NCBI RefSeq assembly: GCF_003667225.1
Contig: NZ_RCOM01000002.1
Location: forward strand, 1 to 64,000
Direction of reading: 5' to 3'
DNA length: 64,000 nucleotides
From: Kocuria rhizophila
Lineage (GTDB): Bacteria > Actinomycetota > Actinomycetes > Actinomycetales > Micrococcaceae
Shown: in pieces, positions 1 to 8,733 of the stretch
Layout of the letters: every line of letters begins with the position of its first letter
Position numbering within the stretch: position 1 is the stretch's first letter
Position numbers and translations under genes: made by a program
The notes under the pieces: model-generated
What the model was told of the DNA's origin: nothing
Databases searched by the model: none
What the model saw: only the letters and a program-made list of their open reading frames with translations

Positions 1-774
1 CCCCGGCACCGCCCCATGCAACCGCCGCGTCAGCGCCTCCGCCGTCCGCCGCACGTGCCCCACCAGCTCCGCCCGCCGCTCATCGTCGATCTTGTGTCCC
101 AGGAACGTGAGCGCCACCCCCGCCACCGGCAGCCCCCGGTGGTCGTGCGCCGCCACCGCCACGGAGGCGAAGTTCGGCGTCACGTCCCCCTCCTCCACGG
201 CCCAGCCGCGCTCACGGGTCCGCGAAAGCTCGGCGCGCAGCTGCCCAGGCGTCGTGATCGCCGTGCTCTCCCAGCGCGACGCGAACGAGTCCCTGTCCGG
301 GTACAGCGCCCGCACCTGGGCCGCGGGCAGGCCCGCGAGCATGGACCGCCCGCTCGCCGTGAGGTGCGCCGGGATGCGCACCCCCACGTTCGTCACCAGT
401 GACGGCTTGTACGGCGCCCGTTCCTCCACCACGTACACCACGTCCCGCCCGTGCATCACCGCGAGGTGCGCGTTCTCACCCACCGCGTCCACGAGCGCGC
501 GCAGCAGTGGCTCACCCAGCCGGGCCATGGGATCCTGCCGCGTGTACGCCGAGGACAGCTCGAACGCCGCGATCCCCAGCCCGTACAGCCGCTCCTCCGG
601 CAGGTGCACCACGAACCCCTGCTCCGTCATCACCGCCAGCAGGTGGTACACGCTGGACCGCGGCAGCTCCAGCGCCGTCCCAATCGATGACGCCGCCACC
701 GGCCCCTTCCGCGACGCCAGGAACCGCAGGATCCGCAGCGTGTTCTGCGCGGCGGGGACTTTGGCTCCGGTCAT
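1..774 (-). CDS. IclR-family transcriptional regulator (partial, runs off the window)
   Basis: The reading frame is open from an ATG at 774 down to base 1, giving at least 258 residues, close to the usual full IclR length, so only the extreme C-terminus is missing. Residues about 8-65 form the winged-helix domain (AQNTLRILRFLASRKGP, then SSIGTALELPRSSVYHLL), and the rest matches the IclR effector-binding domain. It is divergent from hutG and an amino-acid permease, so it probably controls histidine catabolism; that role is inferred from position only. Paired palindromes at 1051-1075 are its likely operator. Family assignment is firm, the ligand is unknown. Confidence 0.9.
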   Translation of the reverse strand, partial: MTGAKVPAAQNTLRILRFLASRKGPVAASSIGTALELPRSSVYHLLAVMTEQGFVVHLPEERLYGLGIAAFELSSAYTRQDPMARLGEPLLRALVDAVGENAHLAVMHGRDVVYVVEERAPYKPSLVTNVGVRIPAHLTASGRSMLAGLPAAQVRALYPDRDSFASRWESTAITTPGQLRAELSRTRERGWAVEEGDVTPNFASVAVAAHDHRGLPVAGVALTFLGHKIDDERRAELVGHVRRTAEALTRRLHGAVPG

Positions 775-807
775 CGCGTTCCCTTCGGACGGTGTTAGTT
801 CGGGCGG

Positions 808-821
808 ACGACGCCGCACGG
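808..821 (+). repeat. Dispersed 14-mer ACGACGCCGCACGG, copy 1
   Basis: This is the first of seven exact copies in the window (808, 3799, 30747, 46279, 47281, 51864, 56451). This copy is intergenic, upstream of the IclR start. The function is unknown. Confidence 0.7.
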
Positions 822-1050
822 TCACCCCGGGCGCGTCCGGTACCCCCGCGGTGCCCGCAGCCCGCGGTGTGAGTACGGTCTGGCACAGTGCCGGTGATGC
901 GGTGGGGCTGTCGATGGCCGAGGCCGCACCTCGCGCGTCTCGGCTCCGCAACGGTAGGGCCGGCCCCGGCCGTTTCCGAGATGCGGCGCCGCGCCCCAGG
1001 GACCCAGCGAGCGGCGTCGTTGTCTGGCCCGCGTGTCGTACGATCTGCGT

Positions 1051-1075
1051 GTCTGGAATACCAGACGATATCTGG
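1051..1075. promoter_or_regulatory. Overlapping palindromes, probable IclR operator
   Basis: GTCTGGAATACCAGAC (1051-1066) is a perfect inverted repeat with a 4-base centre. It shares its right half-site with CCAGACGATATCTGG (1061-1075), a second inverted repeat with a 5-base centre. Three alternating TCTGG/CCAGA half-sites on roughly one helical face suggest cooperative dimer binding. The site lies about 115 bases before hutG and 277 bases from the IclR start. Assignment to this IclR protein is inferred. Confidence 0.6.
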
Positions 1076-1191
1076 TGTCGGGCCTCCCCGCGATCCCCGG
1101 TGATGGGCTTGTGTGGAGCAAAGGTAATTCAGATCACACGTGAGCACCGCGAGGCGGCCCGGGGAGGCGGCACCGCAGGGAAGGATGCTGC

Positions 1192-2292
1192 ATGACGACC
1201 ACCCGGATCACCCCGCCGGACCCCGAGGTGTGGAGCGGCAGGACGGACGGGGACACCCCCGAGCACCTGCGCTGGCACCAACGAGCAGGGCAGGGCATCG
1301 CTCATGAAGCCGCGCAGCAGACCCCTCAGAATGCCTCGCGAGGTGACGGACAGCGCGGCGCCGACCAGGACACTGCGCAGACTGCGCAGACTGCGCAGAC
1401 TGCGCAGACCCCCGCCGTCGAGCTCATCGGCTTCTCCTGCGACGAGGGCGTGCGCCGCAACAAGGGCCGCGTGGGCGCCTCCGAGGGCCCGGACGCCCTG
1501 CGCGGTGCCCTCGCCCCTCTGGCGATGCATGCCGACTTCGGCATTCACGACGCCGGCACCGTGGTGGTCCCGGGCCGCGACCTGGAGGACGGCCAGGACA
1601 CCCTGGGCCACCAGGTCGCACGCCTCCTGGACACGGGCAACCCCGTGGTCGTCCTGGGTGGCGGCCACGACACCGCGTGGGGCAGCTACCTGGGACGCAC
1701 CCGCTGCGACCGCCTGCGGGACCAGCGCGTGGGTGTGCTGAACCTGGACGCCCACTTCGACCTGCGGCAGGCGGACGAGCCCTCCTCCGGCACCCCGTTC
1801 CTGCAGATGGCCCGCGCGGACCAGGAGGCCGGCCGCGCGTTCGACTACACCGTGCTGGGGATCAGCGAGCCCAACAACACCGGCATCCTGTTCCGCACCG
1901 CGGAGGAGCTGGGCGTCGAGTTCCTCACGGACGAGCAGTGCCAGCCCCGCCACCTCGACGCCGTCCTGGAGGTCGTGGACCGCCTCGTCGAACGCGTGGA
2001 CGCCATCCACCTGAGCATCGACCTGGACGTCCTGCCCGCCGCCGTGGCGCCCGGCGTGAGCGCCCCGGCCGGATACGGTGTTCCCCTGGAGACCATCCAG
2101 GCCGTGTGCCACCGGGTGGCCCGCAGCGGCAAACTGGTGCTCGTGGACGTGGTGGAGCTGCTGCCGCGGATGGACGTGGACGGCCGCACCGCCCGCGCCG
2201 CCGCGCGCCTCATCACCACCCTGGCCCACGACGCCCTGAGCACCCCACCCACCGGCCTCGCCGGGAACACCACAGGAGAGCGCCATGAGTAG
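1192..2292 (+). CDS. hutG: Formimidoylglutamase (HutG), arginase/ureohydrolase family
   Basis: It hydrolyses N-formimidoyl-glutamate to glutamate and formamide, the last step of the histidine utilisation route, in the cytoplasm. The Mn-binding ureohydrolase motifs are all present: [18 protein letters not shown] and [14 protein letters not shown]. The N-terminal blocks [18 protein letters not shown] and [13 protein letters not shown] are HutG-like. Between them sits an unusual low-complexity insert of about 45 residues rich in Q, A and T, including four TAQ repeats. At 366 residues it is longer than typical HutG because of that insert. The stop overlaps the permease start by 8 bases, implying translational coupling. 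hutH, hutU and hutI are not in this window. Confidence 0.93.
   Translation: MTTTRITPPDPEVWSGRTDGDTPEHLRWHQRAGQGIAHEAAQQTPQNASRGDGQRGADQDTAQTAQTAQTAQTPAVELIGFSCDEGVRRNKGRVGASEGPDALRGALAPLAMHADFGIHDAGTVVVPGRDLEDGQDTLGHQVARLLDTGNPVVVLGGGHDTAWGSYLGRTRCDRLRDQRVGVLNLDAHFDLRQADEPSSGTPFLQMARADQEAGRAFDYTVLGISEPNNTGILFRTAEELGVEFLTDEQCQPRHLDAVLEVVDRLVERVDAIHLSIDLDVLPAAVAPGVSAPAGYGVPLETIQAVCHRVARSGKLVLVDVVELLPRMDVDGRTARAAARLITTLAHDALSTPPTGLAGNTTGERHE
1372..1407 (+). repeat. In-frame 9-base tandem repeat inside hutG
   Basis: Four perfect head-to-tail copies of ACTGCGCAG encode Thr-Ala-Gln four times in the N-terminal insert of HutG. Because the unit is three codons, gain or loss of copies would change insert length without breaking the frame. 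Confidence 0.9.
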
Positions 2293-3739
2293 TCCCGCAT
2301 ACCCGCCGCCCGCACCGCAGCAGGGCGGGGCGGGCCACCCCACGCTGTCCCGCGGGCTGAGCATGCGCCACATCCAGTTCATCGCGCTGGGCTCGGCGAT
2401 CGGCACGGGCCTGTTCTACGGCTCCGCCACCGCCATCCAGGCGGCCGGACCCTCCGTGATCCTGGCGTACCTGATCGCCGGAGCGGTGGTCTACATGGTC
2501 ATGCGGGCCCTGGGCGAGATGGCCGTGCGCCACCCCGTTCCGGGCTCCTTCGGCCAGTACGCTGCGCGCTACCTGGGCCCGTTCGCGGGCTTCGTCACGG
2601 GCTGGACGTTCGTGTTCGAGATGATCGTGGTGGCCATTGCGGACGTCACCGCGTTCGGCGTGTACATGGGCTTCTGGTTCCCGGACACGCCCCGCTGGAT
2701 CTGGGTCACGGCCGTCATCCTGTTCATCGCCGCGATCAACACCCGCAACGTGAAGATCTTCGGCGAGATGGAGTTCTGGCTGACCATCATCAAGGTGGGT
2801 GCCATCCTGGCGATGATCGGCGGCGGCATCGTGCTCATGGTCCTCGGCGTCTCCTACGCCCCGGGCGAGCCCGTGGGGCCGCAGAACCTGGTGGACCACG
2901 GAGGCTTCATGCCCAACGGCCTGGGTGGTCTGCTGGCCGCGCTGTCCGTGGTGGTCTTCGCGTTCGGCGGCATCGAGACCATCGGCATCACCGCGGGTGA
3001 GGCCGGCGATCCGGCCCGCTCCATCCCCAAGGCCGTCAACGCCGTGCCCGCCCGCATCCTGCTGTTCTACGTGGGCACCATGGTGGTGCTGATGTCTCTG
3101 GTCCCGTGGACCGAGATCACCGGCGAGGCCAGCCCGTTCGTGCAGATCTTCTCCGCCCTGGGTATTCCCGCGGCGGCATCCATCCTCAACGTGGTGGTCA
3201 TCGTGGCCGCTGTCTCCGCAATCAACGCGGACACCTTCGGCGCCGGCCGCATGCTCTTCGGCCTCGCGGAGCAGGGGCAGGCGCCCCAGGCGTTCACCAA
3301 GGTGTCCAAGAGCGGCGTCCCGTGGCTCACCGTGGTGGTCATGTGCGTCGCCCTGGGCATCGGCGCGATCCTCAACGTGGTAATCCCCGAGGACGTGTTC
3401 CTGGTGATCGCCTCGATCGCCACGTTCGCCACCGTGTGGGTGTGGCTCATGATCCTGCTCTCGCACATCGCCATGCGCCGCGAGATCGAGCGCAAGAACC
3501 GCCCCGAGTCCGCGTTCAAGGTCCCGTTCTGGCCCGTGGCCTCGTGGGCCGCGACCGCCGGCATCCTGTTCGTGATCGTGCTGCTCGGCTGGTTCCCGGA
3601 CACCCGCGTGGCGCTGATCGTGGGCGTCGTGTGGCTCGTGCTCCTGGGCGTGGGCTACCTGCTGTTCGTCAAGGGCGGCGGCCGCAACCGCCCCGACCTG
3701 GACGACCACACCGCGCTGATCACCCTGCCCCGCAGCTGA
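2285..3739 (+). CDS. Amino-acid permease, APC/AAT family (candidate histidine permease)
   Basis: The 484-residue integral membrane protein begins with the AAT signature [18 protein letters not shown] and continues through about twelve hydrophobic segments, with the family blocks [22 protein letters not shown] and [18 protein letters not shown] permeases import amino acids by proton symport. The 8-base overlap with hutG makes histidine the most likely substrate, as for HutT, but ProY-like proline permeases are close relatives and the sequence alone cannot separate them. A hairpin follows the stop codon. Confidence 0.88.
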   Translation: MSSPAYPPPAPQQGGAGHPTLSRGLSMRHIQFIALGSAIGTGLFYGSATAIQAAGPSVILAYLIAGAVVYMVMRALGEMAVRHPVPGSFGQYAARYLGPFAGFVTGWTFVFEMIVVAIADVTAFGVYMGFWFPDTPRWIWVTAVILFIAAINTRNVKIFGEMEFWLTIIKVGAILAMIGGGIVLMVLGVSYAPGEPVGPQNLVDHGGFMPNGLGGLLAALSVVVFAFGGIETIGITAGEAGDPARSIPKAVNAVPARILLFYVGTMVVLMSLVPWTEITGEASPFVQIFSALGIPAAASILNVVVIVAAVSAINADTFGAGRMLFGLAEQGQAPQAFTKVSKSGVPWLTVVVMCVALGIGAILNVVIPEDVFLVIASIATFATVWVWLMILLSHIAMRREIERKNRPESAFKVPFWPVASWAATAGILFVIVLLGWFPDTRVALIVGVVWLVLLGVGYLLFVKGGGRNRPDLDDHTALITLPRS

Positions 3740-3751
3740 TCCCCGCCTGCT

Positions 3752-3785
3752 GAGAGCCCCGGCCCGTCCGCGAGCCGGGACTCTC
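3752..3785 (+). terminator. Hairpin after the hutG-permease operon
   Basis: A 12-base stem, GAGAGCCCCGGC paired with GCCGGGACTCTC (one G-T pair), begins 12 bases after the permease stop. No U-tract follows, as is common in high-GC actinobacteria. Confidence 0.65.
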
Positions 3786-3798
3786 CCATGCCCGGACG

Positions 3799-3812
3799 AC
3801 GACGCCGCACGG
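3799..3812 (+). repeat. Dispersed 14-mer, copy 2
   Basis: Exact copy in the convergent gap between the permease and the TetR gene, just past the terminator hairpin. Confidence 0.7.
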
Positions 3813-3993
3813 CCGGGCCCGCGCGCCCCGTCACGCGCCGCGCGGGTCACGGGTTCGTCCTCGCGGGGCCGTGGCCGCCTCCTGAGCGGGGCGCGGCCGC
3901 CGTCCGCTCCAGCGCCTGCCCGTGACGCGCTGGCGCCGCTCCGTGCTCCCTGAGCAGGCCACCCGGGGCACGGCGGCGTCGCGCCCCGGCGGG

Positions 3994-4761
3994 CTACCGG
4001 GCGGACTCCGGGGAGGCGGGGACGGCGGCGTCGTGCGCGGGAGCGTGTGCGGTGCCCACGCCCGCGGCCACGAGCGCGACGATCTCCCGCATCCGCTCCA
4101 GCACCAGGTCCAGCTCCGCGCGACCCTGGCGGGCGCGGTTGAGCTCGGCCAGCCCGCTGGTGACGATCATCCGCGCACCCACGTCCAGGGGGGCGGCGTC
4201 GGCGTCCGAGGCGGCGGGGCGGCAGCCCGCGAGCATCCGGGCGATGTGGTCCTCCAGCTTCTCCACGAGCACCAGCACCTCGCGGCGGTGCGGCAGGTCC
4301 TCCCCGAAGAGGATCTCGCGGGCGATCCACACCGTGGTCTCGGGCCAGTGGACGGCCATGTCGAAGATCGGGTCCAGCGAGTCCATGATCGCGTCCACCA
4401 CGGCGGCGGGGGAGTGCCGGGCAGGGCCGGGAGTCGCGTCCAAGGCGTCGTTGACGTGGTCCGCCCAGATGTTCTCGGTGACCATCATGAGCAGCTCCGC
4501 CTTGGTGGCGGCGTACTGGAACACGGTGCCCGCTGCCACGTCCGCGCGGGCGGCCACCTCGCTCATGGACATCTGCGCGTAGCCCTTCTCGCTCACGAGC
4601 GCGCGGGCAGCGGCCAGGATGCGGGCGCGCTTCTCGGCCTTGGCGATTTCACGGCGGCCGGGACCGCGCGGACCCACGCGGGAGGCTACGTGCTCCAGGG
4701 GCCGTGCCCTGCGGCGCGGCGTCGGGTTCTGAATGTTCTCCACCAGATAATTGTATTGCAC
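3994..4761 (-). CDS. TetR-family regulator divergent from oleate hydratase
   Basis: The TetR helix-turn-helix is clear (AKAEKRARILAAARALVSEKGY, then MSEVAARADVAAGTVFQYAATKAELL), followed by a variable ligand-binding C-terminus. From the GTG at 4761 the protein is 255 residues, with about 40 residues before the HTH, longer than usual. GTG codons at 4743 or 4677 are possible alternative starts. The GTG at 4761 overlaps the operator palindromes, so this start would be nearly leaderless. Divergent position and shared palindromes suggest it represses oleate hydratase and itself in response to a fatty acid or acyl-CoA; that is inferred. Confidence 0.85.
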   Translation of the reverse strand: MQYNYLVENIQNPTPRRRARPLEHVASRVGPRGPGRREIAKAEKRARILAAARALVSEKGYAQMSMSEVAARADVAAGTVFQYAATKAELLMMVTENIWADHVNDALDATPGPARHSPAAVVDAIMDSLDPIFDMAVHWPETTVWIAREILFGEDLPHRREVLVLVEKLEDHIARMLAGCRPAASDADAAPLDVGARMIVTSGLAELNRARQGRAELDLVLERMREIVALVAAGVGTAHAPAHDAAVPASPESAR

Positions 4762-4781
4762 TCAAAATTGAGTAAGCTCAA
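4760..4781. promoter_or_regulatory. Nested palindromes in the TetR/oleate hydratase divergent region
   Basis: ACTCAAAATTGAGT (4760-4773) has 6-base arms around AA, and TTGAGTAAGCTCAA (4768-4781) has 5-base arms around TAAG. The two share a half-site. This AT-rich island in a GC-rich region lies between the divergent genes and is the obvious TetR operator. TTGCAC at 4756-4761 could serve as a -35 for the plus-strand gene. Confidence 0.65.
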
Positions 4782-4831
4782 TTATGTACGCAGGGAGCGC
4801 CAGAGCGACGCCCCGCGGAAGGAGGAACGAC

Positions 4832-6589
4832 ATGCAGTTCACAGCAGGCAACTACGAGGCCTTCATGCGGCCCCGCCCGGCGGAGCACGCCCAGGACACC
4901 CGCGCGTGGATCGTGGGATCCGGTCTGGCCGGACTCGCCGCAGCCGTGTTCCTGGTCCGGGACGCCGGCGTGCCCGGCGAGAACGTGACCGTGGTGGAGA
5001 AGGGGCGGCTGCCCGGCGGCGCCCTGGACGGTCTGGACGTCCCCGAGAAGGGGTTCGTGATCCGCGGCGGGCGCGAGCTCGAGAACCACATGGAGTGCCT
5101 GTGGGACATGATGCGCTCCGTGCCGTCCTTGGAGATCGAGGGCGCGTCCGTGCTGGACGAGTTCGCGTGGCTCAACCGGGACGACCCCAACTACTCCCTG
5201 CGCCGCGCCACCGTGAAGCAGGGCCAGGACGCGGGCCACGAGGGCAAGTTCGACCTCCCGCAGCGCGCCCAGAAGGACCTGCTGCACGTCTTCCTGGCCA
5301 CGCGCGAGGAGATGGAGGGCAAGCAGATCCAGGAGGTCATGAGCAAGGAGTTCCTGGCCTCCCCGTTCTGGATGTACTGGCGCACCATGTTCGCGTTCGA
5401 GGAGTGGCACTCCGCGCTGGAGTTCAAGCTCTACCTGCACCGCTTCGTGCACCACATCGGCGGGCTGCCGGACTTCTCTGCGCTGAAGTTCTCCAAGTAC
5501 AACCAGTACGAGTCCTTCGTGCTGCCCCTGATCTCCTACCTCACCGAGCGCGGCGTCACCTTCCAGTACGACACCGACGTCCGCGACATCGACTTCTCCC
5601 ACCGCAACGGTGAGATCCGCGCCACCGCGATCCACTGGGTGCGCGAGGGCGCCACCGAGACCCAGGAGCTGGGTGAGCACGACCTCGTGCTCACCACCAT
5701 CGGCTCCCTCGTGGACAACTCGGACGACGGCGACCACGCCACCCCCGCGAAGCTCGACCGCGGCCCCGCCTCGGCCTGGGACCTGTGGAAGCGGATCGCC
5801 GCCAAGGACCCCTCCTTCGGGCGCCCCGAGGTGTTCTGCTCCTCGATCGACGAGACCAAGTGGGAGTCCGCCACCGTCACCACCCTGGACGAGCGGATCC
5901 CCGAGTACATCCGGAAGATCGCGCAGCGGGACCCGTTCAGCGGCCGCGTGGTCACGGGCGGAATCGTCACGGCGGAGGACTCCTCGTGGCTGCTCAGCTG
6001 GACCGTGAACCGTCAGCCCCACTTCAAGAAGCAGCCGAAGGACCAGATCGTGGTGTGGGTCTACTCGCTGTTCGTGGACACCCCCGGCGACTTCGTGAAG
6101 AAGACCATGGCCGAGTGCACGGGTGAGGAGATCACCCAGGAGTGGCTCTACCACATGGGCGTTCCCGTGGAGGAGATCCCGGAGCTTGCGGCCACCGGCG
6201 CCAAGACGGTGCCCGTGATGATGCCGTACGTGACCAGCTTCTTCATGCCGCGCCACGCGGGTGACCGCCCCCAGGTGGTGCCCGAGGGGGCCCGGAACTT
6301 CGCGTTCCTGGGTCAGTTCGCGGAGACGAGCCGCGACTGCATCTTCACCACCGAGTACTCGGTGCGCACCGGCATGGAGGCCGTCTACCAGCTCATGGGG
6401 GTGGAGCGCGGCGTTCCCGAGACGTGGGGCAGTACCTACGACGTGCGCGTGCTGCTGGAAGGCCTCACCCGGCTGCGGGACGGCGAGAAGGTCCGGATCC
6501 CCGGGCCGGAACCGCTGCGCAAGCGGCTGCGTCGTCGTCTGGAGAACGGCGAGGTGGGCGAGCTGCTCGAGGAGTACGGCGTGCTGTGA
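4832..6589 (+). CDS. ohyA: Oleate hydratase (MCRA family)
   Basis: This FAD-binding hydratase adds water to the cis-9 double bond of oleic and related unsaturated fatty acids, giving 10-hydroxy fatty acids. It is often linked to detoxification of free fatty acids. The start at 4832 (585 residues) is chosen because AAGGAGG lies 8 bases upstream; an in-frame upstream ATG at 4784 sits within the operator and lacks such a site. The N-terminal nucleotide-binding motif is GSGLAGLAAAVFLVRD (residues about 28-43), followed by the family blocks RGGRELENHMECLWDM and FSKYNQYESFVLPLISYL. Length and end are typical for the family. It is divergent from, and probably regulated by, the adjacent TetR protein. 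Confidence 0.93.
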   Translation: MQFTAGNYEAFMRPRPAEHAQDTRAWIVGSGLAGLAAAVFLVRDAGVPGENVTVVEKGRLPGGALDGLDVPEKGFVIRGGRELENHMECLWDMMRSVPSLEIEGASVLDEFAWLNRDDPNYSLRRATVKQGQDAGHEGKFDLPQRAQKDLLHVFLATREEMEGKQIQEVMSKEFLASPFWMYWRTMFAFEEWHSALEFKLYLHRFVHHIGGLPDFSALKFSKYNQYESFVLPLISYLTERGVTFQYDTDVRDIDFSHRNGEIRATAIHWVREGATETQELGEHDLVLTTIGSLVDNSDDGDHATPAKLDRGPASAWDLWKRIAAKDPSFGRPEVFCSSIDETKWESATVTTLDERIPEYIRKIAQRDPFSGRVVTGGIVTAEDSSWLLSWTVNRQPHFKKQPKDQIVVWVYSLFVDTPGDFVKKTMAECTGEEITQEWLYHMGVPVEEIPELAATGAKTVPVMMPYVTSFFMPRHAGDRPQVVPEGARNFAFLGQFAETSRDCIFTTEYSVRTGMEAVYQLMGVERGVPETWGSTYDVRVLLEGLTRLRDGEKVRIPGPEPLRKRLRRRLENGEVGELLEEYGVL

Positions 6590-6636
6590 TCCTCAGCGCG
6601 CACTGAGCGACCCTGCGCGGGTGCGGCCGGAGGGTG

Positions 6637-7059
6637 TCACCGCGAGGTGTACAGCCTCCGCGCCAGCTCGTGCAGGGTCAGCCTCTCCCGCTGAGTCATG
6701 TCCAGTTCGTCCAGCAGCTTCTTCTGCATGGCGGCGGCCTTCTCCTCCAGGGAGCGACCGGCGTCCGTGAGGGAGACGACCACGGAGCGCTCATCGCGTT
6801 CGCACCGCTTGCGGGTGACGAAGCCGGCGGCCTCCATGCGCCGCAGCAGGGGTGAGAGAGTCCCGCTGTCCAGCATGAGGGTCTCCCCCAGCTGGTGGAC
6901 GGAGCGGTGGTCGTCCTCCCACAGCACGAGCATCACCAGGTACTGAGGGTAGGTCAGACCCATCGCCTTCAACGGCTCCCGGTAGGCACTGGTGACCTTG
7001 CGCGAGGCGGTGTACAGCGCGAAGCACAGTTGCGTGTCCAGGCGGAGCTCGGGATCCAT
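6637..7059 (-). CDS. ohrR: OhrR-type MarR-family regulator (peroxide sensing)
   Basis: The 140-residue protein closely follows OhrR: the N-terminal block LDTQLCFALYTASR carries the reactive cysteine (Cys12) that senses organic hydroperoxide in this family. It is followed by TYPQYLVMLVLWE and the winged helix LDSGTLSPLLRRMEAAGFVTRKR and DERSVVVSLT. Oxidation of the cysteine normally releases the repressor from DNA. No ohr peroxiredoxin gene is visible nearby; the divergent neighbour is an SdaC-like transporter, so either the regulon is elsewhere or the transporter is a target. A palindrome at 7110-7120 is a candidate operator. Confidence 0.85.
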   Translation of the reverse strand: MDPELRLDTQLCFALYTASRKVTSAYREPLKAMGLTYPQYLVMLVLWEDDHRSVHQLGETLMLDSGTLSPLLRRMEAAGFVTRKRCERDERSVVVSLTDAGRSLEEKAAAMQKKLLDELDMTQRERLTLHELARRLYTSR

Positions 7060-7109
7060 GCGTCCATGGTACGGGAGGGCCCTGCGGTGCGACCTGGGCC
7101 GACGGGAGT

Positions 7110-7141
7110 TTGTTGAACAATGCCACCGAATCGCGTATAAC
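7110..7141 (+). promoter_or_regulatory. Promoter of the SdaC-like gene with overlapping palindrome
   Basis: TTGAAC (7113-7118) and TATAAC (7136-7141) are separated by 17 bases, a good sigma-70 pair. TTGTTGAACAA (7110-7120) is a near-palindrome that covers the -35 element and is a plausible OhrR/MarR site, so the regulator could control both divergent genes. Confidence 0.65.
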
Positions 7142-7209
7142 TATGATCCGGCTCACAGGGTGTCCGCATCCTTTCGCTCGTCCCTTTCCCCGACAGCACG
7201 GAGACCCCG

Positions 7210-8532
7210 GTGGCTGACCACGACCACGCCCCAGACCCCACGAACGCCTCGACCGGAGGGTCCTCCGTGGCCACGGCCACGCAGGCGGGGGCCGCGAACG
7301 AGCGGCCCGTCAACCGCCGGTTCGAGACCAACTGGGCCATCTCCCTCTTCGGCACCGCCGTCGGCGCGGGCGTGCTGTTCCTGCCCATCAACGCTGGGCT
7401 TGGCGGCCTCTGGCCGCTGCTGGTCGTCACCATCCTGATCGGCCCCATGACGTACCTTTCCCACCGGGCGCTGTCCCGCTTCGTGTGCGCCTCCCCCGTC
7501 CCGGGCGAGGACATCACGGTTGTGGCCCGCAAGGCCTTCGGTGAGGGCATCGGCCGGGTCATCACCGTCCTGTACTTCCTGGCGATCTACCCGATCGTGC
7601 TGATCTACGGGGTGAGCATCACCAACACCGTGGACAGCCTCATGGTCAACCAGCTGGGCATGGCGTCCCCGCCGCGCTGGCTGCTCTCGGGCATCCTGGT
7701 GGCGCTGCTCATGCTCGTGATGTTCACGGGTCAGCGCATCATGCTGATCGTCACCCAGTGGCTCGTGTACCCGCTGATCCTGATCCTGCTGGGCGTGACG
7801 CTGTACCTGATCCCCACGTGGGACCTCAGCGTGTTCCAGGGCGTGCCGTCCGCGGGCGACTTCCTGATGTCCGTGTGGATGATCATCCCGGTGCTCGTGT
7901 TCGCCTTCAACCACTCGCCGGCCGTGAGCCAGTTCTCCGTGGCCATGAAGCACCAGTACGGGGAGCACGCGAGCGCGCGCGCCTCCGTGGTCCTGCGCCG
8001 CAGCACCCTGCTCCTGGTCGTCTTCACCATGGGCTTCGTGTGGTCCTGCGTGCTCTCGCTGGGCCCGGACGGGCTGCAGGCCGCCAAGGACCAGAACCTG
8101 CCCGTCCTGTCCTACCTGGCCAACGAGAACGGCAGCCCGTTCATCGCCTACCTGGGCCCCGCCGTGGCGCTGACGGCGATCGCCTCCTCCTTCTTCGGCC
8201 ACTACATGGGTGCCGCCGAAGGCGCCGTGGGGGTCGTGCGCTCCACTGTGGACCCGCAGGGAACCAGGATCGGCACCAAGACGCTGCACACCGCCGTGGC
8301 CGTGTTCATGTTTGTGACCACGTGGCTCGTGGCCATCGCAAACCCCAGCGTGCTCTCGCTCATCGAGTCCCTCGCGGGCCCGGTGATCGCGATGATCCTG
8401 TACCTCATGCCCATGTACGCGATCCACAAGCTCCCCGCGCTGGAGCCCTACCGCGGCAAGCTCTCCAACGTGTTCGTCACGGTGGCTGGCCTGGTGGCCG
8501 TGAGCGGCATCATCTACGGCCTGGTGGCCTGA
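7210..8532 (+). CDS. SdaC-like serine/threonine transporter (HAAAP family)
   Basis: The 440-residue inner-membrane protein aligns by eye along its whole length with SdaC/TdcC transporters: SLFGTAVGAGVLFLPINAG near the start, ALSRFVCASPVPGEDIT, YGVSITNTVDSLMVNQLG, PVLSYLANENGSPFIAYLG, SFFGHYMGAAEG and the C-terminal YRGKLSNVFVTVAGL. About eleven membrane segments follow a polar N-terminus of some 40 residues. Family members import L-serine or L-threonine by proton symport. It starts with GTG and has its own promoter, divergent from ohrR. The exact substrate is not settled by sequence. Confidence 0.85.
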   Translation: MADHDHAPDPTNASTGGSSVATATQAGAANERPVNRRFETNWAISLFGTAVGAGVLFLPINAGLGGLWPLLVVTILIGPMTYLSHRALSRFVCASPVPGEDITVVARKAFGEGIGRVITVLYFLAIYPIVLIYGVSITNTVDSLMVNQLGMASPPRWLLSGILVALLMLVMFTGQRIMLIVTQWLVYPLILILLGVTLYLIPTWDLSVFQGVPSAGDFLMSVWMIIPVLVFAFNHSPAVSQFSVAMKHQYGEHASARASVVLRRSTLLLVVFTMGFVWSCVLSLGPDGLQAAKDQNLPVLSYLANENGSPFIAYLGPAVALTAIASSFFGHYMGAAEGAVGVVRSTVDPQGTRIGTKTLHTAVAVFMFVTTWLVAIANPSVLSLIESLAGPVIAMILYLMPMYAIHKLPALEPYRGKLSNVFVTVAGLVAVSGIIYGLVA

Positions 8533-8669
8533 CGCCCCACGCCGCCGCATGACGACGCCGCTGGGCTGGGTTCGCGCCCGGCCGCCGGTGGCGCGGTGCG
8601 GACCGCTGCGGGCCTCCCGCCCCGGGCCCGGCGCGGTCCCCCTGTGTAGATTGGCCGTGACCGAGGCCG

Positions 8670-8698
8670 CGACCCCCGCTGCTGAGCAGCGGGGGTCG
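8670..8698 (+). terminator. Perfect hairpin between the SdaC-like gene and photolyase
   Basis: CGACCCCCGCTGC (8670-8682) and GCAGCGGGGGTCG (8686-8698) form a perfect 13-base stem with a TGA loop, followed by TTG. It lies 36 bases before the photolyase start and probably insulates it from the upstream transcript. Confidence 0.75.
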
Positions 8699-8733
8699 TT
8701 GCACACCCCCGACCGAACGGGTGAGGAGCCCAG

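Larger units (their letters stand above)
775..1191. other. Divergent intergenic region between the IclR gene and hutG
   Basis: This 417-base gap contains no convincing gene: the long open frames crossing it on both strands are continuations of shadows of the neighbours and have no family resemblance. It holds one copy of the dispersed 14-mer at 808-821 and the overlapping palindromes at 1051-1075. A ribosome-binding site (GAAGGA) precedes the hutG start. I could not assign a clear -35/-10 pair. Confidence 0.6.

Noticed and set aside
2213-4330. A 705-residue minus-strand open frame opposite the permease and TetR gene
   Set aside because: It crosses two well-supported genes, has no recognisable domain, and its composition is that expected of a shadow frame.
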